Of a DNA stretch of 64,000 bases, positions 1 to 12,500 are shown piece after piece. Below the pieces are notes generated by a model. It saw only the letters and a list, made by a program, of their open reading frames with translations, was not told the origin of the DNA and searched no databases. The position numbers were made by a program, and so were the translations under genes. The stretch lies in the NCBI GenBank assembly GCA_949317995.1, contig OX439036.1, forward strand, positions 26,681,854 through 26,745,853, written 5' to 3'. This stretch comes from Acholoe squamosa. Taxonomy: Eukaryota; Annelida; Polychaeta; Phyllodocida; Polynoidae. Position 1 is the first letter of the stretch; every line of letters starts with the position of its first letter.

Positions 1-1615
1 GAAGCAAATATAACTTATAAGCGTTCTGCAAACAGACATGCATAGATATGATCTTGGTTCAAAAATCCTACACCAGGTGGCAGCATTAAAGCCTACTAAC
101 AACGGTAACTAGCACTAGGTGTCAGTGTAAGCGTTAGGAAGTACACGGCCCTGTCACAACTCTGATATCAGCAGAATTCAATCAAGTTTACAACTTTTTA
201 AATTATAGACTATTTTAGTTAGAGAATCTGCATCAATGTATATCATATGGGTTATCTCGGTTTGAAACTACATGTAATTATATATCATAGTCTAAATTAT
301 TATGGTCATATGTGTTGATATTATGAGGGAGAACAAGATTATGTGGGCGAAACAATGGGAAAGATGTAGTACCCCAAATGGGGATTAAATAGTCACCACT
401 TCACAAAACAAAGCTAATGACAAGTTACAATGGGACCTAAGTTCACAAGACTCCAAAGGGTGACCCATTGTATACCACAAAGATCCACTTTCACAAAACG
501 ATCAAAGACTACACCTTTGATTGTTTTTAAAACAAGACACTAGATGAACTACTATTAGAAAATTGAAAGGCAATGGGAGAGGCGCTATTGGTCATTATTT
601 AAATGCTAAATCCATCATAATTGCACAAAATAACCGTCTCTATAAAAGTAGATGTTTGAGGGGTGCTATCTATCAAAGGAAAAAGATATCTATTTCGAAA
701 CTGAAAAATGGTAAAAAGATCAAAGCTGGGAATCATAAGAATTCTATACCAAATGTCTCCACTACCTTATAAATATAGCAAGTGTGACTCTGACTATGTC
801 AGCTGATAGGAGAGTTGTATACGTTAGAATCGCTGTTAGTATTAGTCCCGGTTAGTAATAAGTGTTTCTGAAACCGACAGCATGCATTCAGCCAACCCAA
901 CCATTGGGATTATCTATATCCATTATAGCGTTCGTGTTTTAGTATCTTGAACCCATAGTCTTAGTTAGTCGTAGCCTCCACCCTCTACAAAAAAAAAAAA
1001 GAAAAAAAAAAAAGAAGAAGAGATCCCACCACCCTAATTAGAACACACTCATAGTGACAGCTAGCAGCCTAAAACTATATACATATTGGATAAGAAAAAC
1101 ATTTATGTACATCTCGCAAATCATACAAAAGTAAAATATACATTTCTCAAATTGTATCAAACAGAATAAAGATACAAAGTTTTGAAAGTAAAATACACTA
1201 CACGTCTTAACACAGAGAACTACGGTAGTCTTGTTCTGATAGAGTGAGGTACAACACTGAGTGAACGCTTCAAAGGTATAAATGTAAGTGGTTTAAGAGG
1301 TGTGGGTGTACTAACACTACAGGCACATCATCATTGACCTCGGTATGCATATATGATATCACATTGTGATAATGTATATCATATATATCTAAGCACATTG
1401 GGCAGGTTTTGGGGAGGACTGAGGGGTGGAGGTACAGCTCGCTGGTCCTCGCTGGTTCTCAGGTAGCTGTACCACACACACGCAAGGAATCAGAACGGGA
1501 CGGGGGCTACTTCCGTCCTGCGCGACGTTGTTCCCATAGTTTGGACGTCTGCGCAGTAGGCAGCGGAAGTGATAACTACAGGAAAGGGAGGAGGGGCTGA
1601 AGCGACGGTACCCAC
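1..1615. other. Partial intron at left window edge
   Basis: This stretch lies downstream of the last recognised exon. It is AT-rich, with an almost pure A run at about 989-1016. I see no PDZ-type exon in it on the minus strand. The open frame of the preceding exon runs on from 1615 to a stop at about 1490, so its first 126 bases could be coding in a read-through or alternative-donor transcript. Confidence 0.6.
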
Positions 1616-1972
1616 CTCCTCGTCTTCCACCTCCATCTCCTTGGTGTCCAGTTCCTCCAGGGTGTCCTGCCGGAAGGCCACCTCGGTGGGTGGCAGTGGC
1701 GACCCCTCACTAGGACTGACCACCGAGAAGCCGCCCAGGCTGGAGGGCGGCGGTGACGGGGGTGGTGAGGGCGGCGGGGAGGCGTCCTGCGGCAGGGGTG
1801 GTGGCACCGAGGTGGGAGGTGGCGGCGCCGTGCTGATGGTGCTGATAATGGTGGCAGTGGTGAGAGGCGGTGGTGGCGGTGGGGGAGAGGAGGGTGGAGA
1901 GCCTGTGTGGTCTGCCGGCGGCAGGTGATGTGAGGTGAGCGGTAGCTGCTGGTCTACGGGCCCCGTACTCGT
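1616..1972 (-). CDS. MPDZ: Exon: proline-rich linker after PDZ5
   Basis: The exon has 119 codons (segment residues 629-747). The acceptor is a pyrimidine-rich run ending TATTGCAG, and the chosen donor is GAG|GTGGGT; both fall in phase 0, as the preceding exon requires. The protein is Ser/Thr/Pro-rich with several polyproline runs ([24 protein letters not shown]) and then an acidic tail ([14 protein letters not shown]). Such runs commonly bind SH3, WW or EVH1 domains; no specific partner can be named. The linker after PDZ5 is long and poorly conserved in the family, so the assignment rests on frame, phase and position. The antisense glycine-rich open frame is only its mirror. The donor choice is less certain than the acceptor. 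Confidence 0.75.
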
Positions 1973-4900
1973 CTGCAATAGGCAGTAGTAGCGGCCGCAT
2001 GCAATCAGATCAAAGCAAGAACAACACACATGATGCTTGAGGCCAAGCCGACAGGGGCAACTCATCTGAGACTAAAGTTAAGTGTTAAACCTCACATCTA
2101 CTCAAAGCTGTATACCATGCACGTGGTGATGCGGACAGGACGTTATCAAAAAGACAGGTACTTGATATGAAAAAAAATTCACTCCACGTTTAACAAGCCC
2201 CGAGTCTTATATATACATAATTCACATTTGCTACCTATTAAAAAGACAATCTTAAACTTTTAGTTAAGTCCCATATTGTAGCAGAATTTGGATGGTAAAA
2301 CCTAAAGTAAACATTAATGTCACGTGTCTACTCTAAATGAGTAATACATTGCCTGAAGGCAAAATTCAAAATACGATCAAAGGATCAAACAAATCAAGGT
2401 AATTAAAAGCAATTAACAAAGGAACAAATGAGTATATGCCTTCAACACAACAAAAATAGGTTCAACTGTTCTACAGGAAATCCATCCCTTTTTAAATCCT
2501 TTCACTAGTTGATGAATTAGGTTGTTTAATACAAGAAGAGACATATGGCAGCACATTTTGACAGTGAGAGAATTTTGTAAAGATACAATGCTTCCAAACT
2601 TTCACATAAAAACCTACCATTATCCAACTGGAAAAGCCATCTGGTATTAACACAACGACCACATGCAATGATTTAAAGCTAATTTCGGAAAAGCTATTAT
2701 TCAGTAAAAGAAGTGAGGATAATACTAAATAGCTCACAGCCTATGAAAGAGCAACTCTGAGCTACTCCACACAGGGGTGCTCTGTGACAGAAGTGAAATA
2801 CTTAAGAAGTCTTATCATAAACAGAAAGGTAATTATATACAGCAAGTGGACTATAGATTCAGCAGACATATTCTAACTGCTCACCATAAAGTCAGGCTCA
2901 TCCGTGCTGCTCTCTCCAATTTCGGGTAAAGGAAGGGGCTTGGTGACCCCTATCGTTACCATGCCTCGCGATGCTCCTTTTAGGGCCTGTACTGCTTGCT
3001 CCAGGGTGGCGTTTTCCAGTTGCACGTCGTTAACAGAGATAAGTCTGTCTCCTGGTACCAGTCGACCCTCCAGCTGGGCCACCCCTCCAGGCACCAAACT
3101 TCGGATCACTATTACAGTCTCAGCTGGGTTCATAGGGTCCTGCAGAAGAAGGGAAACTTGACATAGGACGAAGACAATGATATTTAATTTTTTGATGAAA
3201 ATTAAGCGGTAGACATAGAATATGGGTTTTGAATATTGTACTTCTTATAACACGAGCTTATCATAACCGGCATTGAATTTCAAAGTCGAACAGAACATAT
3301 AGCCCAGCAATGATTTGGAGAGGAAACTGCTTGCATTGGTTCAATACAAGTAGTCTGGGTTGCCAAGGTTTCTAAATGTTTAAAGGAAACGTGCTTGTAT
3401 ACAACACCCCTTATCGTACAACACATATATTAGTGGTAAAGATAACACAGCATGTTTAGGCTTCCACTCACCTGATAGTCTAATATACTGAAGCCCAAAC
3501 CGCGGTCACCCTTGGGTAGCTCTATATACACAGGCTCACTTGACCACATGGCCAGTCCTGTGAGCGGTTCCAAGGACCTTGACTTCATCTTATTTAAGTT
3601 CATGTCCCCTGCACCAGCAGTGACTGACAGGGCCTGTTCAGACTTGGCCTTCACTAACCGGTCAGCAGAAGGGGTGTGGCCGTGCACATAGGGGGTTGGG
3701 GGCAGCTCACCCCCCATGGCATAAGCCGTGGGTGGGGTGGGCGTTTGGAAGAACTTTTCGCGGGTGTTTGCATATTGCAAGTCTGATTGGACTTGTTGCC
3801 TCCTCCGTGCGATCACCACCCGCACGTGTTGGGGAAGCTCCTTTAGTATGGTCACCACCTCCATGTGGTTCAGGCCCAGGAGACGCCGGCCATTAACCTA
3901 AGGGTGGAACATAAAAGGTATTTTAATAATCAACAGGACAAGATTGGATTCAGGGACGGATGGGCATTGTTTAGCAATAAAATCATAATCAGCAGAGATA
4001 CAATTAAAATGGCCACGGTGTATAATTTTTGTATCGTTTCATTAATCTCCCCCGGCCCATTTATATTTACAAAGAATCCAGGAATCGCTAGTTTAAATGC
4101 TCTATACTTATCTACAAAAAATGAATAATACTTTACTACTGGTATAGTCACCTGTCCCATTTCTATATACCATTAGAAGTGTCAGACCTTAATACTGATA
4201 CCGTCACCTGGCTACATGTCTCATTTTCATATACTACTACAAGTGTCAGACCTCAATACTGGTACATTCACCTGGCTACATGTCCCATTTTCATATACTA
4301 CTACAAGTGTCAGACCTCAATACTGGTACATTCACCTGGCTACATGACCCATTTTCATATACTACTACAAGTGTCAGACCTCAATACTGGTACATTCACC
4401 TGGCTACATGTCTCATTTTCATATACTACTACAAGTGTCAGACCTCAATACTGGTACATTCACCTGGCTACATGTCTCATTTTCATATATTACTACAAGT
4501 GTCAGACCTCAATACTGGTACATTCACCTGGCTACATGACCCATTTTCATATACTACTACAAGTGTCAGACCTCAATACTGGTACATTCACCTGGCTACA
4601 TGTCTCATTTTCATATACTACTACAAGTGTCAGACCTCAATACTGGTACATTCACCTGGCTACATGACCTATTTTCATATACTACTACAACTCCTTCAGG
4701 GAGAACAAAAATTGGTATGGCGATGAATAAACAGTGCCTACTAGTACAGCAGGATTGATTCAATTAGTATGAAGGGGTGGCCAACTTAAGGTGATCCTCC
4801 CCCATATTCCTGGTTAGCGGGATCTTTAGTGGGCCGACCCCTGTTGAAGCTGGTACCTTGTGAGATAAGGACGGATAACGGCAAGCTGATGGGCACCAAT

Positions 4901-7900
4901 TAAGTCTACACTGAATGAAAGGAATTTTCTCATTGGTTAATAATGTATCCCGCTAGGTCGGAATACTACTCGTAGTCACCTGACCAAGTACCCAATTCTT
5001 ATATACTACTACCGAGGTCAGACTTTCATTACAAGGGCAGTCACCTTACTACGTGTCCCATTTTTATAGACTATAATACAGGGGTCATACTTCCATGCTG
5101 GTTCCTTCACCTGGCTAAATGTCCCAATTTTATATACTACTACAGGGGCTACACTTCTCCCGTCTACATGTTCAACATTTCATATACTACTACAGCGGTG
5201 AAAGTTCACATTGCCTATTAGTAGAGTAGTATTGGTTCAATTAGTTGACAATATTCATTCAACATCATACCTTTTGTGCTCCCTGGAGAGGTGGCAAACT
5301 CCAAGTATGTAGCCAACTTAAGAACTCACCTATACACTACTGGTGTAGTCACCTGGCCAAGTACTCAATTGTTATACTTCTACCAAGGTCAACACTCATT
5401 ACAAGTAGAGTTACCTGGCTACATGTCTCATCTCTATACACTACTCCACGGGTCACAACTCAATACTGGCAGTCACTACTACTACACTTCCAGACTGCTT
5501 CCTGCACCTGGCTCTATGGTCCACTTTATATACTACTACAGTGGTAACACTATTTACTGGCACAGTCACCTGGCTATATGGCCCACTTTTATATACCATT
5601 GTAGGGGTCGCACTTCATAACTGTTACAGTTGGAAAGATTCTAGACCAGTTGCACAGAAGGAGTATTGAAGCGACAGATATCGCTGGTAACTCGGAAAGT
5701 GGAAGACTCGCCATTTTGACACTATAGTGACAGCAAAGAAGAAACGAAGTCCATACGTCTTGCCAGCTCTCCTCGCACCCGCCCTTTTGTTTTCTTTGCC
5801 GTCATTCGACGGGCTATGTTATACTACTGTGGCAAATTTTCTCAAACTAGAGGTAAGCATTAAAATGCTCAAAACTCGGAAAGGTGGTGCCAACTTGGGC
5901 ATTCATTCTACAAGTCTGACATCAGCACTGCCTTTCACAGGCACCAACTAGCCCCAAGCAGATATTCAGTACTTTGTGTCCTATATTTTTTAACAACACA
6001 GCACATGTGCTTGGAGTCAGTTAATGCCCATTCTGTGTGGTCAACAAATGAGTAAACCCTCAAAAAGGGCAGAAAAAAGGTTTCCCAATGGAATGTGTAT
6101 TCTTCACCATTGGACACCCAAAGGGTCGCCTCTCTGCTATTCCTATACAACATTTTGTAATCTATCTATTATGATAACATCACACACTTATTGAACCATC
6201 AAACTACATTTTTATGACCTCAACTTATTACTCTAGCATTATGTGAACATATTTTTGTACAGTTAGACTTATTTCATCCTTTATTTTGACAAACTTTACC
6301 CATCTCTGCCTCTTTTGGGGGACCCCCAAAAGTGTCTTAATCCATGGTGGTGCCTATAACTCTTCCCGAGTTAATAATTTCAAATCATATTTATTATGCC
6401 TGTTTTTGCATGGATCCATCTTCTTCTCCCTACACTCTAACATATTATCAAATTTAATTAAATAACTGCCATGTTTGTATTGAAGTGAGACGCAATCGGA
6501 ATGTCGTAAAAGTTGAGCTGCTCGGAGGATTTTTGGCAAAGTGAGTGAGTGAGTGAGTAATAGATGTTTAACGCCATTTCGACAACTGAGGTCATATTCA
6601 TGGTGAGAACTACATTACACAATTTCACAGGGAATGTGTCAGTGCCCGCACATATGTGCACCACACACATCCGAGGAGATAGGAAAGATAAGATATAGAC
6701 CCTTTTAAGTGGGCTAGGGAAGCCCAGGATTTTTGGCGAAAACATGCCGAGACGAAATGTCCAAAAGAACCAAAGAAACAAGATTAACATGTAATTTATC
6801 ATTTTCCATTATAGTTTTATCACGTATGTGACACCCAACCCGCCTGGACCTGACACCCAGAATGACACCTCCATAGAAAAGCATTGAGTGCACCAAGTGT
6901 CTAAGTTGGACTTCAGGTGACCTACTTTTTTCAAACCTATATTTGACAAAGATTAGAATCTTATAAGAGGTAAATGTTACACCTCCATGATCTTGAACAT
7001 GTACACTATCATATGATATGTTTCATTTCATCTCATATTTGATGGTTTTGATGTAATTTGAGGTCAAACTCAACAACCTCTTCCCAGAAATGCTCACTTC
7101 CGGTCTTAAATTTCCCCAGCCCCTACCTGTCTCTTAAAACTTGGCTTTCCGAGTTAATTATCTCCTTACTAAACTTTAACTGGGCAACATCAGAAACACG
7201 ATCCCTCTTCTAGTTTAAACCGATTATTCTTAAGAAATAACAGGATTAATTTGTAATCTGATAGAAGAGACAAACGATGTTTTCACTAGAGGACCTCAAA
7301 AGCTTCCATGAAATGGGATAATCCCTCAAATAATATTATTTTTAGATTCAGGGGAAAACACAAAATCAAATCAGCAGATGTAACGAGTATACTTTAGGGG
7401 CTTCTTTCTTAAAGTTGATTCCGGCCCCATTTCATTTTATTACAAAACCGACGAGGGAAGACATTGCCAGCAATACCAATGTTGCCATGAGCAAGAACCC
7501 ACATGCATTGCCAAACTTTTATGTTTCTGGGCGGTCATAACGTCAACTTAGGACTACATTCTTCTTTCTGAGCAAAGACAATAGAGGACGTCTGGATAAA
7601 ATGCCCACTAATAGTACTTAGCGAATCTGGCAATGAAATTATAGGAAGTGCTCTACCTAAACATGTACCAACCCATTTGCTGCCATGGAAACAGGCGGCC
7701 CAACTTCATTACTCAAAGGTTGGACTCATTGGTCAATCAAGACAGAAGAGGTTGATGAAACTATAGGTCCATAGCCACCAGGACTAGTTTCCCTCCTCCC
7801 TACTTCGTCCAGAAAACGGTGTGTCCAGTTTAATCTGAGGTCAAAACTTGTAAATGACAATATGGAAACTTGTGCTTTTTCCTAGCAATCAAAGGTGGAA

Positions 7901-9464
7901 TGGAAAGGTTTGTCGTTTATCAGATTAAGGTTCAATACCTGCCAAGTATTATTGAATTACAGAGAGTAAAAGAAATTAATGTAGAAGAGAGAGTGAGCTT
8001 ATTGTCATCCCCCATACAGGGGCCAATACCTCTAGGATATTGTTGTGTCATACATTCTGCCAACATTTTAGTTCTTGTTTTAACAGTTTGATGCAAAAAT
8101 AATAAGACTGTGATAGTCTCATTGATGACACAAGGCACAGACTTAAAAGCTGATCATAAAAGAACACATTTTAACCTCTTAAGCTGCTTTCCTCCTCTTT
8201 GCAAATAAGAGGGAATGCCAACAGAGCAATTGGAGAGGGGCGAGACAAGAAGTTGAGTTCCAACCAACTTTTAACATAAAATATTATGTAGTGCTGTTTC
8301 CTGACAACGTTGGACAATTAGCTGATTACGTCGCATGATATTTTCCTTCCTTGCAAGCACGTTCGGGGAGAAGGACCGGGGATGGGGTGTACTTAAGGAG
8401 GGAGGCAGGGAGGGGGGAGATGCAGGATTGGGGGGGGGGGGAGTCCCCTCACCAACTCCCCATGGCTGCAAGGTTGAAGTAAATTTAACATGTTATCGTG
8501 GAAAAGTCTGCCACACAGAATTGACCCATAACACCACAAAAACATACGTGACACTTGTGCAGGTTTTAGGGTTTAGCTCTTCACTGACAAACCAACAGAG
8601 AGACTGCCACGGTGACACATTGGGGGAGGGGGGGGGGCAAGTGATGATTTTTATTTTCCTTGAAGTTCAGTTCGACAACTGGGTTTTTATTCATGGCGAG
8701 TAGTGGCGGGTTTAGAGGGGGCGGCTCCACCGCTTTGCTTGTACACTGTACTTATGTGTTTATTTTTCTCCCTGGTGCTTGATGTTGATGCCATATATGT
8801 TCATTTGTTAATGGATTGTTATCCACCATTTTCGATTCAATCCAGTGTAAGAATTACCTTACGACAAGTTTTCAACGTGAGATTACATTGAATAAAGGAA
8901 GCAACTTGGCTTCATTGCAACGGAAAAAAATGTACCCACAAAATACGCATATGGGTGCGACCCCGGCTTTTACCTAAAGTAGGGATATGGTTTGGTTTGG
9001 CCGATTTCATCTCTAATAATTGTAATTAAAGGTTAGCAGAGAAACTGTGTTTATATTCTTTTCTGTTCTAAAGGAGGGAACGCGCCCAAATCCTGGATCA
9101 GCCACTGACGAGAATCAAGACACTAGATGAGATATCAGCTTGGTACTACACAGTAGTTGAATACATGTGGCTGTGCCCTGCTTATGGTCACCACACACAC
9201 ATAATACGAGATATGCTCCCGGAAGACCCTCTAAGGTGGGCTAGCTCAACCCCCCCCCCTCAAGCTTTTGCAATATACCATAAATGTTAAAACTCTTTTC
9301 CATCTCTACCATCCCCTCAACAAGAAACATGTCCCCGACTACATATCGATTGGTTATTCCACGAGGAGACCCGGGAGGAGACCAAGCGAAGAACAGACAT
9401 GAAATGGATGGGAGAAGAAACAGGGGCAAGGCAGTGAAGGAGAAGACGGGGAGGGGGGGGGGAG

Positions 9465-9526
<62 letters not shown>

Positions 9527-12500
9527 AGGCCAAGTGCTGTCGAGAAACTGGAAAATGTGACAGTCCAATGTCCAAATATAATGCAGCAACGTAAATTGCT
9601 GATAACTCAAAAAGTAAAAATCCTGTAATTGGCTCCCATGAGTCCTGTTGCATCAGCACTCCCTTACTCCCTTCGCACAACCAAGCCACTATTCACATAA
9701 CTCCCGCCAAAACTGCACTATTCGCACCACATTGCCCAAAAAGGCGGGAAAGTTGATACATCATATACCTTCACCATTGGAGGCAAAAAGTGTCTTATGA
9801 CTGCCATCAACTGAGTCTGTACAATATTGACAATTTCTCAAAATTTACAAAACTTTGTAATGAAATACCTTTTCCAGCAAGGCCCCTACATCTCCTCCTT
9901 TAATGGCACTACAAATTCATTAAGTAATTCTGCCTCTTATATACAAAATTTCCATCTTTTTTAAAACTTATTCACACCACCAAAATGACTGAAAGGTGTC
10001 TCCTTATAACTCGCTTTTCGGGTTAATAACGATTAACTTACTTCCAGAAGTTCATCGCCGCTCTCCAAGTTGCCGTTCATGCCGACAGGCCCGTCGCTGA
10101 GGACGGATCGGATGTAGTGGTGTGGCCGTACCTCTTCTCCGTTCTCCTCCACGTCTACTGTACCCTCCAGGCTGATACCCAGACCCCCGCCCTCTCGGAA
10201 CTTGGACAACTGCGCCACGACCACCTCAAAGTCCTCGCCAACCACGGGTTGCCACTTGGCCTTGAGTGCCGAGACAACCTCTGGTAGCAGCTCTTTACCT
10301 AGGTGAGACAGGGAAAGTAGTGGTTAGCACAACATAGGAGATGGTAGATATAGTACATGTTTCGACTCATGAGAATCTAGAAATATAGAGTGCTTCCACG
10401 CGGGGGCGTCGAATGAATGCGGTGCAGCAGACCTCTCGGCCCGGGGGTTCCACTGACCCATCCCATAAACATTTTGTCGCCATGCTGGGCTTCCGCCCAG
10501 GTGAACGATCGTCTCCCTGTACACTCACCATTTTGGTATGTTCTCGTCAATGCTGGCAAAAATGATATCAGCAAGCCTTGGAGGGGTGTTTATACTATCT
10601 CTGTATGGAGTGGGACAGCTCAAACATATTGTATTTACCTGTTACGAAGCCATTTCGATGCTATGTGTACTCCTCTCATCCCGCCATGTTTGTACTGTCT
10701 CTGCCTCTTTGTTAACAATTCTGTCAATCTCTAAAGCATAGACCTACGGTATGGGCACTTGAGGCCAGCTTGCAACGACTCTCGTCACTTCTTGCATTAT
10801 GCACGAGATACTGCGATACTTCAAACGATATTAATCCAGGCGTCTTTGCTGGGAAAATTTCTAACTTCTTTACCTTTTTTTGTATAATAATATACTGTTT
10901 CGCTTTTTTTTTTAAATCTTTTATTTAGACTGGTTGACACAATACTATGAAATATAATTTGTAAATTGAGATCCAATACCTTCCCCTTCAATTCCACAAA
11001 CTTAGAATGGTGGGTGGTTGAAAATATAATGCAGCAATGTAAATTGCTGATAACTCGAAAAGTGAAAAGCCTGTGATTGGCTCCCATGGGTTGGGCACTC
11101 ATCCTGTTGCATCAGCACTCCCTTTGACTGTCACACCGTCCTTTACAGGGGACGCCATGGAGTCAAGCACTCCCTGAACCAGGTTATTCGCACATACAAG
11201 CCACTATTCGCATAACTCCCGCCAAAACTGCGCTATTTGCACCACCTTGCAAAAAAGGCGGGAAAGTTGATACATGGATCAACATCATATACCTTCACCA
11301 TTGGAGGCAAAAAGCATCTTATGGCTGCCAACCAACTGAGTCTGTACAATATTGACAATTTCTCAAAATTTACAAAACTTGGTAATGAAATACCTTTTCC
11401 TGCAAGACCCCTACATCTCCTCCTTTAATGGCACTACAAATTCATTAAGTAATTCTGCCTCTTATACATAAAATTTCCATCTTTTTTTTTTAACTTATTC
11501 GCACCACCAAAATGACTGAAATTGCAGGGCCCCAGGGTGTCTCCTTATAACTCGCTTTTCGAGTTAATTAGTTACATGTACTTTTAAGGCAGATGGAAAA
11601 ATTAATACATCAACCTCCCCTATATGGTGTCATGGCTTTTTGGGTGATACCAGAAACGAGGCTCCGCCACGTTAATAATTCAATATGGGATCTATAATGG
11701 AAGCAATAGTTAGCAATATGGGGATAGTCAAGATGGGAGAGGTACCAAATTAACTTAGGATAGATAAGAGATAGAACAAATAGCCCTTGTAAATCATGAT
11801 TCAACTTCAGTATTAAATGTGCACCTTCTAGGAAAGAGCTATCGTAAACACCCGCGTATAAGCCGCCTGTGGCATATAGAATGTTCCTGAAGTCAGGGTG
11901 CGGCTTATAGGCGGGTATTTAACCCTACCAAACAGTACTATACCATCGATTTTCAGGTCCTATGTGCAAATCATAGCATTCCCCTAAAGTCAAAGTGCGG
12001 CTGATACACAGGCACGGTTAAATATACGCGGGAGTTTATAGTAGAAGAAATATGTTTTTTAGAACTTAAATGTTGAATCAAACCAAATAACCATACTCCT
12101 ATACAGCATCGCACGATTTAATAGTAATTTATTAAATATAAGTTGTAAATCATAAAATGTATTTATTGTATAAACATGTGAACTCTAATATCTAATACAG
12201 GGGATTGACCAGGGGCAAACTAATGGGACAAATCGTAGTAAATGGAAACTTCATCCCAGCATTACTAGCTTCAACCAGAGTGGTCAGAGTGACTATGTAA
12301 CATAGTCACAAGCTGGTCGCCTGACCTGTCCCATTTGCTCAATGTGAAGGCAGAGCACACTCTGTGAAAGCCCGCACAAAGGTCAGATGTGCTGATAAAT
12401 GTACTTCACCTCCTAACCCTAACCCCTCACCACACCATTCCCAAATCAATATACAGTAGTCACAGAATGGGCTGGATTCTATTGGGGTGACGTCTCCTGA

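Larger units (their letters stand above)
3898..10041 (-). other. Intron (6144 bp), repeat-rich
   Basis: The intron is bounded by GAA|GTAAGT (donor at 10041-10036) and CCCTTAG|GTT. It holds the 64-bp minisatellite and its decayed flank, a TAACTCG-family MITE (5669-6375), a microsatellite-headed repeat (6540-6728), a 3'-end-like MITE fragment near 7131-7158, a CAGTGGCGGA-type MITE (8705-9108), a (TA)n run and a second MITE abutting the donor. Between about 7160 and 8700 I see no gene. Confidence 0.85.

Noticed and set aside
1569-1928. Plus-strand glycine-rich frame
   Set aside because: It is the antisense shadow of the proline-rich exon on the minus strand.
4179-4726. Plus-strand frames of 162 and 148 codons with repeating peptides
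   Set aside because: They come from the 64-bp minisatellite, which is open in all three frames; there is no independent sign of coding.
9284-9628. Frames containing repeated Tyr-Ile
   Set aside because: These are translations of the (TA)n run.
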